Assembly (NCBI RefSeq): GCF_900094625.1
Contig: NZ_FMAJ01000017.1
Coordinates: 42,861-106,860, forward strand
Direction of reading: 5' to 3'
Source: Rhizobium aethiopicum
GTDB lineage: Bacteria; Pseudomonadota; Alphaproteobacteria; Rhizobiales; Rhizobiaceae
Length of the DNA stretch: 64,000 nucleotides
Part shown: piece after piece, positions 24,381 to 33,482 of the stretch
How the letters are laid out: the number at the start of each line of letters is the position of its first letter
Numbering within the stretch: position 1 is the first letter of the stretch
The notes under the pieces: model-generated
What the model saw: only the letters and a program-made list of their open reading frames with translations
The model's database searches: none
Told to the model about the DNA's origin: nothing
Translations under genes and position numbers: made by a program

Positions 24381-25811
24381 ATGACGACGACTCCAACCAG
24401 GCGACACCACATGATTGGGCCGGCACTTGCTGTCGGTTTCGGTGTTGCGGCCATCGTTGTGCCGACCAGCCCGTTTTCGGTCCGGGCTCAGGATGCCGCC
24501 CCGCAAGCGGCACCCTCTTCGAATTCGCCGGGAGCTTTGCCGCCGCCGCCCGATCCGGCCGCCGAACTCGCCGCCAAACGGGATCAGACCCGCGCTGAGC
24601 TTGAAACCCTGTCGAAGACCATCAGCCTGTCGTCCGACAAGGTGAGCGAACTCCAGCAGAGCATCGCCAATCTGGAAAAGAGCACGCAAAGCATTCGCCA
24701 GGCGCTGATCGATTCCGCCGCCCGCCGCAAGGGGCTGGAAAGGCAGATCCTCGAGAGCGAGAAGAAGCTCGCCGATCTCGGCGTCAAGGAGGATGGCATC
24801 CGCCGTTCCCTGCATGAACGCCGCGGCCTGTTGGCCGAGGTGCTGGCGGCGCTCCAGCGCATGGGCCGCAATCCGCCGCCGGCTTTGCTCGTCACCCCCG
24901 ACGACGCGCTCGCTTCCGTGCGCAGCGCCATTCTGCTGGGTGCCGTCGTGCCCGGCATCCGCAAGGAAACCGACAAACTCGCCGCCGATCTCGCAAGCCT
25001 GGCCGCCCTGCAGACGGCAAGCGCCGCCGAGAAGGCTCGGCTGACGGCGACGATGACCGATGGCATCGAGGAAGAGCGGCGCATGGACCTGCTGCTTGCC
25101 GAAAACGACAAGCTCAGCCGCAGCAACGCCGCCGAACTGGAGGCCGAAAGGAAACGCTCGGAGGAACTGGCAGGCAAGGCGACCAGCCTCGAAGGCCTCG
25201 TCGCCTCGATGGAATCCGAGATCGCTTCCGTCCGCGAAGCCGCCGCCGCCGCCCGCCAGGCCGAGGAGAACCGCAAGCTCTTGACGGACGAGCAGCGGGC
25301 TCAGGCGAAGGCGCTGGCCGAGAGCGGCGTGCCCGATAAAAACCGCATTGCGCCCGCATATCCCTTCGCAGAATTGAGGGCGAAATTGGAGCTGCCCGTG
25401 GCCGGCGATATCCTGCGCCAGTTCGGCGACGCCGACGGCACCGGCCATGAAGCCATGGGAATGACGGTCGCGACCAACCCGGAGACCGTGGTGACGGCGC
25501 CGGCAGACGGCCTGGTGGTTTTCGCCGGCGCTTTCCGCAGTTACGGCCAGATGATCATTCTCGACGCGGGCGACGGATATCACCTGGTGATCTCGGGAAT
25601 GGATACGATCAATACCCGTCAGGGAAAATTCGTTTTCTCCGGCGAGCCGCTCGCCGTGATGGGCGCGAAAAGAGTGGCAAGCGCGACTGCATTGGCGCTG
25701 GAAACGGACCGGCCAACGCTTTACATTGAATTTCGAAAAGACGGTAAACCGGTCGATTCCCGACCGTGGTGGACCGCCAAGGACACTGGAAAGGCACGCA
25801 ATGATTCGTAG
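24381..25811 (+). CDS. EnvC-like murein hydrolase activator (coiled coil plus degenerate LytM domain)
   Basis: The protein has 476 residues. An N-terminal hydrophobic segment with an RAQD context suggests export. Residues about 60-310 are almost entirely coiled coil (AAKRDQTRAELETLSKTI ... AARQAEENRKLL). The C-terminal M23/LytM domain follows. Its metal-binding motifs are lost: the usual HxGxD appears as GHEAMGM and the usual HxHFE as TLYIEFR. That matches EnvC-type activators of amidases rather than active peptidases, so a role in septal peptidoglycan splitting is inferred. The last 11 bases overlap ctpA, as in many alphaproteobacteria. Confidence 0.87.
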   Translation: MTTTPTRRHHMIGPALAVGFGVAAIVVPTSPFSVRAQDAAPQAAPSSNSPGALPPPPDPAAELAAKRDQTRAELETLSKTISLSSDKVSELQQSIANLEKSTQSIRQALIDSAARRKGLERQILESEKKLADLGVKEDGIRRSLHERRGLLAEVLAALQRMGRNPPPALLVTPDDALASVRSAILLGAVVPGIRKETDKLAADLASLAALQTASAAEKARLTATMTDGIEEERRMDLLLAENDKLSRSNAAELEAERKRSEELAGKATSLEGLVASMESEIASVREAAAAARQAEENRKLLTDEQRAQAKALAESGVPDKNRIAPAYPFAELRAKLELPVAGDILRQFGDADGTGHEAMGMTVATNPETVVTAPADGLVVFAGAFRSYGQMIILDAGDGYHLVISGMDTINTRQGKFVFSGEPLAVMGAKRVASATALALETDRPTLYIEFRKDGKPVDSRPWWTAKDTGKARNDS

Positions 25812-27123
25812 GGCTTCTTTTGTTCTGGTCGGCGCATTGATGGGTGCGACCGCGATGAGCGTCATTTACTCGGCAGGTGTGCCGGCAGAAGCAGCCGGAT
25901 CCTCCACCTACAAGGAACTGTCGGTATTCGGCGACGTCTTCGAACGCGTGCGCGCGCAGTACGTCACACCGCCGGCCGAAGACAAGCTGATCGAGAACGC
26001 CATCAACGGCATGCTTTCCTCGCTCGACCCGCATTCGAGCTATATGAATGCGAAGGATGCCGAAGACATGCGCACCCAGACCAAGGGTGAATTCGGCGGT
26101 CTCGGCATCGAAGTCACGATGGAAGACGAGCTCGTCAAGGTCATCACCCCGATCGACGATACGCCCGCCGCCAAGGCCGGTGTTCTCGCCGGCGATTACA
26201 TCTCCGAGATCGACGGCCAGTCCGTGCGCGGCCTGAAGCTGGAAGACGCCGTCGAGAAGATGCGCGGCGCCGTCAACACGCCGATCAAGCTGACGCTGAT
26301 CCGCAAGGGCGCCGACAAGCCGATCGAGCTGACGATCGTTCGTGACGTCGTCGCCGTCCAGGCCGTCAAGTCGCGCGTCGAGGACGATGTCGGTTACCTC
26401 CGCATCATCTCTTTCACCGAAAAGACCTATCCCGACATGGAAAAGGCGATCAAGAAGATCAAGGATACCATTCCGGCCGACAAGCTGAAGGGTTACGTCC
26501 TTGACCTGCGCCTCAATCCGGGCGGCCTGCTCGACCAGGCGATCAACGTCTCCGACGCCCTGCTGCAGCGTGGCGAGGTCGTTTCGACGCGTGGCCGCAA
26601 TCCCGATGAAACCCGCCGCTTCAATGCCGGCCCGGGCGACCTGACCGATGGCAAGCCGGTGATCGTGCTGATCAATGGCGGTTCGGCTTCCGCGTCGGAA
26701 ATCGTTGCCGGCGCCCTTCAGGATCTGCGCCGCGCTACCATTCTCGGCACCCGCTCCTTCGGCAAGGGTTCGGTCCAGACGATCATCCCGCTCGGGGAAA
26801 ACGGCGCACTGCGCCTGACCACGGCGCTCTATTACACGCCGTCGGGCCGCTCGATCCAGGGCACCGGCATCACCCCTGACATCAAGGTCGAGGAGCCGCT
26901 GCCGGAGGAACTGCAGGGCAAGATGGTAACCGAAGGCGAATCCAGCCTGCGCGGCCACATCAAGGGCCAGAGCGAGACCGACGAAGGTTCGGGCTCCGTC
27001 GCCTATGTGCCGCCGGATCCGAAGGACGACGTTCAGCTGAATTACGCGCTCGACCTCCTGCGCGGCAAGAAGACCGATCCGGCCTTTCCGCCGAACCCTG
27101 ACAAGGCCGTCGTCGCCAAGTAA
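25801..27123 (+). CDS. ctpA: Carboxyl-terminal processing protease, S41 family
   Basis: The product is a 440-residue periplasmic protease with an N-terminal signal or anchor (RASFVLVGALMGATAMSVIYSAG). A PDZ domain (about 90-170) includes FGGLGIEVTMEDELVKVITPIDDTPAAKAG. The Ser-Lys dyad is Ser297 in GGSASASE and Lys322 in SFGKGSVQT. Homologues trim the C-terminus of envelope proteins and affect cell morphology. ATG 25801 has GGAAAGG upstream and lies within the end of the EnvC-like gene, which implies coupled translation. Confidence 0.94.
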   Translation: MIRRASFVLVGALMGATAMSVIYSAGVPAEAAGSSTYKELSVFGDVFERVRAQYVTPPAEDKLIENAINGMLSSLDPHSSYMNAKDAEDMRTQTKGEFGGLGIEVTMEDELVKVITPIDDTPAAKAGVLAGDYISEIDGQSVRGLKLEDAVEKMRGAVNTPIKLTLIRKGADKPIELTIVRDVVAVQAVKSRVEDDVGYLRIISFTEKTYPDMEKAIKKIKDTIPADKLKGYVLDLRLNPGGLLDQAINVSDALLQRGEVVSTRGRNPDETRRFNAGPGDLTDGKPVIVLINGGSASASEIVAGALQDLRRATILGTRSFGKGSVQTIIPLGENGALRLTTALYYTPSGRSIQGTGITPDIKVEEPLPEELQGKMVTEGESSLRGHIKGQSETDEGSGSVAYVPPDPKDDVQLNYALDLLRGKKTDPAFPPNPDKAVVAK

Positions 27124-27133
27124 TCGATCATTG

Positions 27134-27159
27134 CAAGGCCGGGCACTCGCCCGGCCTTG
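27134..27159 (+). terminator. Hairpin after ctpA
   Basis: A perfect 11-bp stem (27134-27144 with 27149-27159) has a 4-base loop, followed by ACCCTTTC rather than a clean T tract. It may attenuate transcription between ctpA and the deacetylase-like gene. Confidence 0.5.
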
Positions 27160-27200
27160 ACCCTTTCAGCTGTTTCCCGGTTTTGGAGCGGGCGAGAAAA

Positions 27201-28391
27201 TTGGGAACGGACCTGCATGCGCCGTTGGGGCGCAACCGCAAAACCGGCAGCCGGCGCCCGGGTGTGCTGCGCCTCGGCCGTATCGCCGCTAGTCTGTGCC
27301 TTTTCACGATAGGCGGCTTTTCTCTCTATACCGCCTTTCGTGGCGACGGGCTGGAGCGCGCCAAACCGCCGGCGGCCGAACAGGCAGCAATCCAACCTTC
27401 CAATAAGCCACCGACGACTGCTGCCAATCAGGCGGCCGACGGCATGCCGCGCGCCGATCCGCGCTCGGGCGCCAATGTCGAGCAGATGGTTACCGGCGAC
27501 GGCTCCGTCGTCACCAAATACAGTCCCCGCCCGCGCGACGGCGGCGGGCCGGTGCTGGTCGATGCCATGCAGATCGGCCAGGATCCGCGCATGGCAGCCC
27601 AACCCAATGAAGCCCTGCTTGAAGAGACCGCCTTTGGCAGGCTGCCGATCGTCGGCCCGGACGGCCGGCGGCCGATGGACCAATATGCCCGCCCCTCATC
27701 CCAAGCGCGCGGCATCCGTGTTGCTATCGTGGTCAGCGGCCTCGGACTCAGCCAGACAGGAACGCAGCGCGCCATTGCCGAACTGCCGGAGGAGATCACC
27801 CTCGCCTTTGCCGCAAGCGGCAACAGCCTGCAGCGCTGGATGCAGGAAGCCCGCCGCGGCGGCCACGAGATTCTGCTGCAGGTGCCGCTCGAACCGTTCG
27901 ACTACCCGGCCAATGATCCGGGTCCGGAGACCCTGCTGACGGGCAAGCCGGTCGCCCGCAATATCGAGAACCTGCACAAGGCGATGGGCGAGATCACCAA
28001 CTACACCGGCATCATGAACTATCTCGGCGGCCGTTTCCTCTCCGATCCATCCGCTATGGAACCGGTGATGCGCGATATCGGCAAGCGCGGCCTGATCTTC
28101 CTCGACGACGGCACGTCGGCGCAGTCGAAAACGGCTGATGTCGCAAAGGGGACGGAGTTGCCCTATGCCTTTGCCGATCTGCAGCTCGACGGCCAGCTCG
28201 ATGTCAACGCCATCCTGAAGAAGCTCGACGAGCTCGAACGCATCGCTCGCAAGAACGGCCAGGCGATCGGCATCGCGTCGGCTTTTGACGAAAGCGTCGA
28301 CGCCATTGCCAAGTGGAGCGAGGAGGCTTCGATGCGCGGCATCGAGATCGTCGGCGTCGCGGCGCTTTCGAACGATCCCAGAAACCCCTGA
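27201..28391 (+). CDS. Divergent polysaccharide deacetylase family protein (YibQ/DUF610-like)
   Basis: The protein has 396 residues. A short basic cytoplasmic stretch and one transmembrane segment (IAASLCLFTIGGFSLYTAF) are followed by a proline/alanine-rich linker. The C-terminal half (about 165-395) is the divergent NodB-like barrel: RVAIVVSGLGLSQTGTQRAIAELP, ILLQVPLEPFDYP, NYTGIMNYLGGRF, GLIFLDDGT. Start TTG 27201 gives the N-terminus GTDLHAPLGRNRK; TTG 27183 is an alternative. In alphaproteobacteria the gene typically sits between ctpA and rppH, as here. The substrate is unknown; an envelope role is inferred. Confidence 0.85.
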   Translation: MGTDLHAPLGRNRKTGSRRPGVLRLGRIAASLCLFTIGGFSLYTAFRGDGLERAKPPAAEQAAIQPSNKPPTTAANQAADGMPRADPRSGANVEQMVTGDGSVVTKYSPRPRDGGGPVLVDAMQIGQDPRMAAQPNEALLEETAFGRLPIVGPDGRRPMDQYARPSSQARGIRVAIVVSGLGLSQTGTQRAIAELPEEITLAFAASGNSLQRWMQEARRGGHEILLQVPLEPFDYPANDPGPETLLTGKPVARNIENLHKAMGEITNYTGIMNYLGGRFLSDPSAMEPVMRDIGKRGLIFLDDGTSAQSKTADVAKGTELPYAFADLQLDGQLDVNAILKKLDELERIARKNGQAIGIASAFDESVDAIAKWSEEASMRGIEIVGVAALSNDPRNP

Positions 28392-28416
28392 GATGATGTC
28401 CTGAACGGAGAAGAAG

Positions 28417-28950
28417 ATGAGCCAGGCCAACGTGAAAGCCGAGGATCTGCCCTATCGCCCATGCGTCGGGGTGATGATCCTGAACCGCAATGGCCTGGTC
28501 TGGGCCGGGCGACGCATCCCCGACGGCAATTCCGAATATGACGGCTCACCGCAGCTCTGGCAGATGCCCCAGGGAGGCATCGACAGAGACGAAGATCCTT
28601 TGGATGCCGCCTATCGCGAACTTTACGAAGAGACCGGCATCAGGACGGTGACCCTGCTCGCCGAAGCGCGGGACTGGATCAATTATGATCTGCCGCCGGC
28701 ACTGATCGGCATCGGGCTGAAAGGAAAATTCCGCGGCCAGACGCAACGCTGGTTCGCCTTCCGCTTCGAAGGCGAAGAAAATGAAATTGCCATCAACCCG
28801 CCGCCTGGCGGCCACGAGCCGGAATTCGATGCCTGGGAGTGGAAACCGATGCAGGAACTGCCAGGCCTGATCGTGCCCTTCAAGCGTGCCGTCTACGACC
28901 AGGTGATCGCCGAATTCCAGCACCTGGCAACGCTGCAGTCGGAACAGTGA
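28417..28950 (+). CDS. rppH: RNA pyrophosphohydrolase (Nudix)
   Basis: The product is a 177-residue Nudix hydrolase with the Nudix box GGIDRDEDPLDAAYRELYEE (starting at residue 53). The flanking sequence (LPYRPCVGVMILNRNGLVWAGRR, WQMPQGGID, GQTQRWFAFRF) is that of RppH/NudH, which removes pyrophosphate from mRNA 5' ends and so starts decay. It follows the deacetylase gene by 25 bases with an AACGGAGAAG ribosome-binding region. Confidence 0.94.
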   Translation: MSQANVKAEDLPYRPCVGVMILNRNGLVWAGRRIPDGNSEYDGSPQLWQMPQGGIDRDEDPLDAAYRELYEETGIRTVTLLAEARDWINYDLPPALIGIGLKGKFRGQTQRWFAFRFEGEENEIAINPPPGGHEPEFDAWEWKPMQELPGLIVPFKRAVYDQVIAEFQHLATLQSEQ

Positions 28951-29059
28951 TTACGGCAAACCGACCCCGTCTCGCGTTCGGAAGGCAGGAGCAAAGAGCG
29001 ACCAGTGTATTCAGCGAATGCTTGGCGACTGGATTGCATCAGGCGATATCAGATCGGGA

Positions 29060-29092
29060 ATACCGGCCGTTCGGGACGGCCGGTATCTTTTA
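29060..29092 (+). terminator. Rho-independent terminator after rppH
   Basis: A perfect 11-bp stem (29060-29070 with 29076-29086), a 5-base loop and CTTTT follow. It closes the envC-ctpA-yibQ-rppH block and separates it from the convergent bacterioferritin gene. Confidence 0.82.
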
Positions 29093-29098
29093 GCGATT

Positions 29099-29584
29099 TT
29101 ATTCGGCCTCGTTGGCCGAATCGGCGTTGAGCTGGCCGTATTTGCTTTCGCCGATTTTCTCGAGCAGATCGAGCTGGGTTTCGAGGAAATCGATATGGCC
29201 TTCCTCATCCATCAGCAGCTCTTCGAAAAGCTTCATGGAAACGTAATCGCCGGCCTCATGACAGATATCGCGCGACTTCTTGTAGGCCGTGCGGGCGTCG
29301 TACTCGCCGGCCAGATCGGCTTCCAGAACTTCCTTGACGTTCTGGCCGATGCGCAGCGGTGCCAGGGTCTGCAGATTGGGATGGCCTTCGAGGAAAATGA
29401 TGCGCGCAACAAGCCGGTCGGCATGGTGCATCTCTTCGATGGATTCGGCGCGTTCCTTCTTGGCGAGCTTGGTGTAGCCCCAGTCCTCAAGAAGACGGTA
29501 GTGAACCCAATATTGGTTGACGGCACCGAGTTCGAGGAACAATGCCTCGTTAAGCCGCTCGATGACCTTTTTGTCGCCTTTCAA
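29099..29584 (-). CDS. bfr: Bacterioferritin
   Basis: The product is a 161-residue haem-containing ferritin of 24 subunits that stores iron. The ferroxidase ligands Glu18, Glu51 and His54 and the haem-ligating Met52 are all present (FLELGAVNQYW, ESIEEMHHADRL). The start is TTG 29584, with AGGAG just upstream, giving the normal N-terminus (M)KGDKKVIERLNEAL. This start lies 35 bases inside the 3' end of the ferredoxin gene, so the pair is probably translationally coupled. Confidence 0.95.
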   Translation of the reverse strand: MKGDKKVIERLNEALFLELGAVNQYWVHYRLLEDWGYTKLAKKERAESIEEMHHADRLVARIIFLEGHPNLQTLAPLRIGQNVKEVLEADLAGEYDARTAYKKSRDICHEAGDYVSMKLFEELLMDEEGHIDFLETQLDLLEKIGESKYGQLNADSANEAE

Positions 29585-29879
29585 TGTCCGCTCTCCTGTT
29601 TTCCTCATGGAATTGCTTCAAGCGCGACATGAAATCAAATATTTCGGCTTCCGTCGAGTGGCGACGGGCGTGATATTCCTCGGTCGTCCGGATAATAATG
29701 TCGACCACGTTGGGGAAACAGCCGCAGCAACGGCCGCGTTTTTCCATGGCGTGATAGACCTTCGCAGGCACGATAAGCTGCCAACAATCTTCGTCGAGAA
29801 GGTCGGTGATAACCTCCCGGATTTCCTTGTCGGTTATATAATTGCAGCTGCAGACAAGCACGTCTTCATTTCCAAACAT
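29550..29879 (-). CDS. bfd: Bacterioferritin-associated ferredoxin-like [2Fe-2S] protein
   Basis: The protein has 109 residues with a BFD-type Fer2 domain: Cys10 and Cys12 (VCSCNYITDKEI) plus Cys51, Cys52 and Cys54 (GRCCGCFPNV) are the likely cluster ligands. In other bacteria Bfd reduces bacterioferritin to release iron. It lies directly upstream of and overlapping bfr, which supports this role. The C-terminal 40 residues (HSTEAEIFDFMSRLKQF ...) extend beyond the usual 65-residue Bfd. A TTGACA (29925-29920 on the minus strand) lies about 40 bases upstream as a possible -35 element, without a good -10. Confidence 0.85.
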   Translation of the reverse strand: MFGNEDVLVCSCNYITDKEIREVITDLLDEDCWQLIVPAKVYHAMEKRGRCCGCFPNVVDIIIRTTEEYHARRHSTEAEIFDFMSRLKQFHEENRRADIERRQKGHRAA

Positions 29880-30035
29880 GACACTGACTATCGTGTTTTC
29901 TGCTAAAGAAGACGGTAGCTGTCAAGAAAAAAATTTGAATCCGGCGGCATCGATTGCAGGCGATGGGTGGAGCCTGTTGCAGATTAATTGTGCGGCGATC
30001 GCAAGATGAGAACATGCCCCAGTCGATCCGACCGC

Positions 30036-33000
30036 TCAATGAAAGTTCCGCCCGCGCGGCATGACCTCGGCGGTTTCGGTCGCACCGACATGGCCCGCGC
30101 CTCCCGTTCGCCTTTCCATTTCCGTCCTCTCCTGCGCGGTTGCAAGCTTCCTCTGCAGTGGATCGACCCCTGGCCTCAGCACCTCGTCGGCGCGTTCGCA
30201 GGCGGCGAAACGTCGGGCCTCGCGTTGCAGGATGCCAAGCGCCGGCGTCATGTCCTCGATATGCTCGACGACCGTATGGATTACGCCGCTATGGCTCTGC
30301 AGCCTGCCGCGGATTTTCACGAGCCGGGCACCCATGACCACTGCCCGGTATTTGTCGAATATCTTGCTCCAGACGATTGCGTTGGCGACGCCGGTCTCAT
30401 CCTCCAGCGTCATGAAGATGACGCCCTTGGCCGATCCCGGTCGCTGGCGCACCAGTACCAGACCGGCGATTGTCACCCTCTTTCCGTTCGGCACCGTCAG
30501 GAGATCGACATTCCGGGTGATGCCGATCTTCCGGAATTCCTCCCGCAGGAAGGACACCGGATGCGCCTTCAGCGACAATGACAGATAGCGATAGTCCTCG
30601 ATCACCTGCTCACCCGGCGGCATATCAGGCAGGCTGGCCGTCGGTTCGACCTGCAAATCGATATGGTTCACTCTGTCGAACAGAGGCAATTTTTCAGGAG
30701 CATATTTTGCATCCAGCGCTCTTGCGGCCCAGAGCGCCTCACGTCTCGACAGTCCGATCGAACCGAAGGCATCGGCATCCGCCAGCCTTTCGATATCGGC
30801 TCTGTCGAGGCCGGAACGCAGCCAAAGATCACGAACCGAGCCATAACCATCGCCTCTGTGGGCGATAAGGCTCTCCAGCGCTTTCTCGGAGAGCCCCTTG
30901 ACCTGGCGAAAACCGAGACGGACGGCTCGTTTTGCCCTGATGATGTCTCGCATGTCGGCGTGCCGCATGTCGACGGCATTTCTGTCGAACACCGCCTCTT
31001 CGAGATGGCAATCCCAATCGGATCTGTTGATGTCGACAGGCCGGATCTCGACCCCGTGTTCCCTGGCATCACGAACGAGCTGCGCCGGTGCGTAAAAGCC
31101 CATCGGCTGCGAGTTGAGCATGGCAGCGCAAAAGACGTCGGGATAATAGGCCTTGATCCAGGACGAGGCATAGACCAGCAGGGCAAAGGAAGCCGCATGG
31201 CTTTCGGGAAAGCCGTATTCGCCGAAGCCTTCGATCTGGCTGAAGCAGCGTTCGGCGAAATCCTTCGGATAGCCTCTCTCGGTCATGCCGTTGATCAGGT
31301 CGTCCTTGAACGCGTTGACCTTTCCCAACCGCTTGAAGGTCGCCATCGAACGGCGCAGGCGATCGGCCTTGGCAGGCGAGAATCCTGCCGCCGTGATCGC
31401 GATCTGCATCGCCTGCTCCTGAAACAGAGGCACGCCGAGCGTCCGCTTGAGGATCGGGATCATCTCGTCTTTCGGATAGTCGATCCTGAAGCCGGGAGAA
31501 TGCGACTGCTCCCGCCGCGTCAGATAGGGATGAACCATATTGCCCTGAATTGGCCCCGGCCGGACGATCGCCACTTCGATCACAAGATCGTAGAAACGTC
31601 GGGGCTTCAGCCGGGGCAACATGCTCATCTGCGCCCTGCTTTCGATCTGAAAGACGCCCAGCGTGTCGGCCCGGCACATCATGTCATAAACCGGTACGCC
31701 CTCGTCTCCGTGTTCCCTGTTGCCAAGATCGGCAAGGGTTTTCTTGACGCCGTAATGCAGCTCGAGCAATGAAAAAGCTTTTCTGAGACATGTCAGCATT
31801 CCGAGCGCCAGCACATCGACCTTGAGGATCCTGACATTGTCGAGGTCGTCCTTGTCCCACTCGATCATGTAGCGATCCGGCATCGCCGTCTTCATGATCG
31901 GCACGACCTCGTCGAGCCGGTCCCGGGTGATGACGAAGCCGCCGACATGCTGGGTCAGATGGCGCGGGAAGCCGAGAAGCTCGGAGGCATAACGCAGAAC
32001 GTTTGATGTCACCGGATCCGAAATGTCGAGCCCCGCCGCCTTGGCATCCCGCTCCGACAGATTATCCTCCGACCATCCCCAGACCAGGCTGCTGATCGCC
32101 GACTGGACATCCTCCGAAAGCCCGAAGGCCTTGGAGACCTCGCGGCCGGCCGAACGGGTGCGATAGGTGGTGACGCCAGCCGTCAGCCCGGCATGCTCCT
32201 TGGTATATTTTCTGTAGATGTACTGGATGACCTCTTCGCGCCGGTCATGCTCGAAATCCACATCGATATCAGGCGGCTCGTCGCGGTCCATCGAGATGAA
32301 GCGGTCGAAAAGCAACGTGCTTTTGGTCGGATCGACTTCCGTGATCTCAAGACAGTAGCAGATGACCGAATTGGCCGCGGAACCGCGGCCCTGGCACAGG
32401 ATCTTCAATTCATAACGCGCATGCTGAATGAGCTTGTGAACCGTCAGAAAATACGGCTCGTATTGCTTCTCCCGGATGAGGTTGAGTTCATAGTTGATCT
32501 GGGTCTGGATCTCGGAGGGGACACCATCCGGATAACGCTTTGCAGCCCCTGTCCTCGTCAATCGCTCGAGAGTTTCGTAAGGCGTTTCGCCGGGATCGTT
32601 TTCAGGCGGATAATTGTGTTTGAGTTCATCGAGCGAAAACGAAAGCCTGCCGAAAAACATCTGGGTATTGGCGATCGCCTCCGGATAATCCCGGAAAACG
32701 CGGGCCATTTCACGTGGGCCCTTGAGATAACGCTCGGCATTCGGAGCAAGAAGAAATCCTGCCTCGGCAATAGGAACGTGTTCCCGAATCGAGATGACGA
32801 TATCGGAAAGCGGGCGGCGGTCGGTATGGTGATAGAGCGGCTGGTTGGTCGCAATGACAGGAATGCCGTTGCGCGCGGCGATCATGGAAAGCGTTGCGAA
32901 AACCGGCCGGTCGCGGCCGTCGTAGGCAGGCGCCAACGCCATGTGAAATGCCTTGCCGAAGCGTTCTCGGAAACGTTCGAGACAGGCTTCCAATTCCTGC

Positions 33001-33482
33001 TCGCCGGAAATTTCGCCGGCAACCGACGGATCGGGGACAAGGGCGAGCATCATCTCGTCTCCCCATTCCATGATATCCGCCTCGTAAAGCAGGCAGGATC
33101 CTTTTTCTGCCCGCAGGTTTCCCGCGCTCAGCAAACGGCAGAGATGCGCCCAACCCTGCCTGTTCCGGGGATAGGCAAGGATTTCGGGGGTTCCGTCCGA
33201 AAAGACGAGCCGGGCGCCCGGTTGAATCCGGATAGGATCGAGAATTTTCTCCTCTTTGTCATGGAGGTTCTTCTCATGCCTTCGCTTAAATTTCTCTTCG
33301 ATCTCCTGCGCCTGCGCATGCGCCCTGACGACACCGGCAACCGAGTTCCGATCCGCAATCCCAAGACCGGAAAGTTTCAGCATGGCAGCCTGCACCACCA
33401 TTTCCTCAGGCTTCGAAGCGCCTTCCAGAAAGGAGAAATTGGTGCGCGCACCGATCTCGAAAAATGCCGGCGCCCTGTTCAT
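30036..33482 (-). CDS. dnaE2: Error-prone DNA polymerase DnaE2 (ImuC)
   Basis: The product is a 1,148-residue C-family polymerase alpha subunit for translesion synthesis. The N-terminal PHP domain begins FFEIGARTNFSFLEGAS, where the usual PHP histidine of replicative DnaE is replaced. The palm carries the catalytic PDIDVDFEHDRREEV, preceded by GRGSAANSVICYCLEIT. The C-terminus has an OB fold (VTIAGLVLVRQRPGSAKGVIFMTLEDE). It forms the SOS mutasome with ImuA and ImuB. Its start overlaps the imuB stop by 4 bases, so imuA-imuB-dnaE2 form one operon. Confidence 0.96.
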   Translation of the reverse strand: MNRAPAFFEIGARTNFSFLEGASKPEEMVVQAAMLKLSGLGIADRNSVAGVVRAHAQAQEIEEKFKRRHEKNLHDKEEKILDPIRIQPGARLVFSDGTPEILAYPRNRQGWAHLCRLLSAGNLRAEKGSCLLYEADIMEWGDEMMLALVPDPSVAGEISGEQELEACLERFRERFGKAFHMALAPAYDGRDRPVFATLSMIAARNGIPVIATNQPLYHHTDRRPLSDIVISIREHVPIAEAGFLLAPNAERYLKGPREMARVFRDYPEAIANTQMFFGRLSFSLDELKHNYPPENDPGETPYETLERLTRTGAAKRYPDGVPSEIQTQINYELNLIREKQYEPYFLTVHKLIQHARYELKILCQGRGSAANSVICYCLEITEVDPTKSTLLFDRFISMDRDEPPDIDVDFEHDRREEVIQYIYRKYTKEHAGLTAGVTTYRTRSAGREVSKAFGLSEDVQSAISSLVWGWSEDNLSERDAKAAGLDISDPVTSNVLRYASELLGFPRHLTQHVGGFVITRDRLDEVVPIMKTAMPDRYMIEWDKDDLDNVRILKVDVLALGMLTCLRKAFSLLELHYGVKKTLADLGNREHGDEGVPVYDMMCRADTLGVFQIESRAQMSMLPRLKPRRFYDLVIEVAIVRPGPIQGNMVHPYLTRREQSHSPGFRIDYPKDEMIPILKRTLGVPLFQEQAMQIAITAAGFSPAKADRLRRSMATFKRLGKVNAFKDDLINGMTERGYPKDFAERCFSQIEGFGEYGFPESHAASFALLVYASSWIKAYYPDVFCAAMLNSQPMGFYAPAQLVRDAREHGVEIRPVDINRSDWDCHLEEAVFDRNAVDMRHADMRDIIRAKRAVRLGFRQVKGLSEKALESLIAHRGDGYGSVRDLWLRSGLDRADIERLADADAFGSIGLSRREALWAARALDAKYAPEKLPLFDRVNHIDLQVEPTASLPDMPPGEQVIEDYRYLSLSLKAHPVSFLREEFRKIGITRNVDLLTVPNGKRVTIAGLVLVRQRPGSAKGVIFMTLEDETGVANAIVWSKIFDKYRAVVMGARLVKIRGRLQSHSGVIHTVVEHIEDMTPALGILQREARRFAACERADEVLRPGVDPLQRKLATAQERTEMERRTGGAGHVGATETAEVMPRGRNFH

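Noticed and set aside
24381..25811. Active M23 endopeptidase
   Set aside because: The zinc-binding His and Asp residues of the LytM domain are not present in the expected motifs, so an activator role fits better.
24219..26958. Two long minus-strand frames opposite the EnvC-like gene and ctpA
   Set aside because: Both plus-strand genes have unmistakable domain order and overlapping starts; the minus-strand products are compositionally biased shadows.
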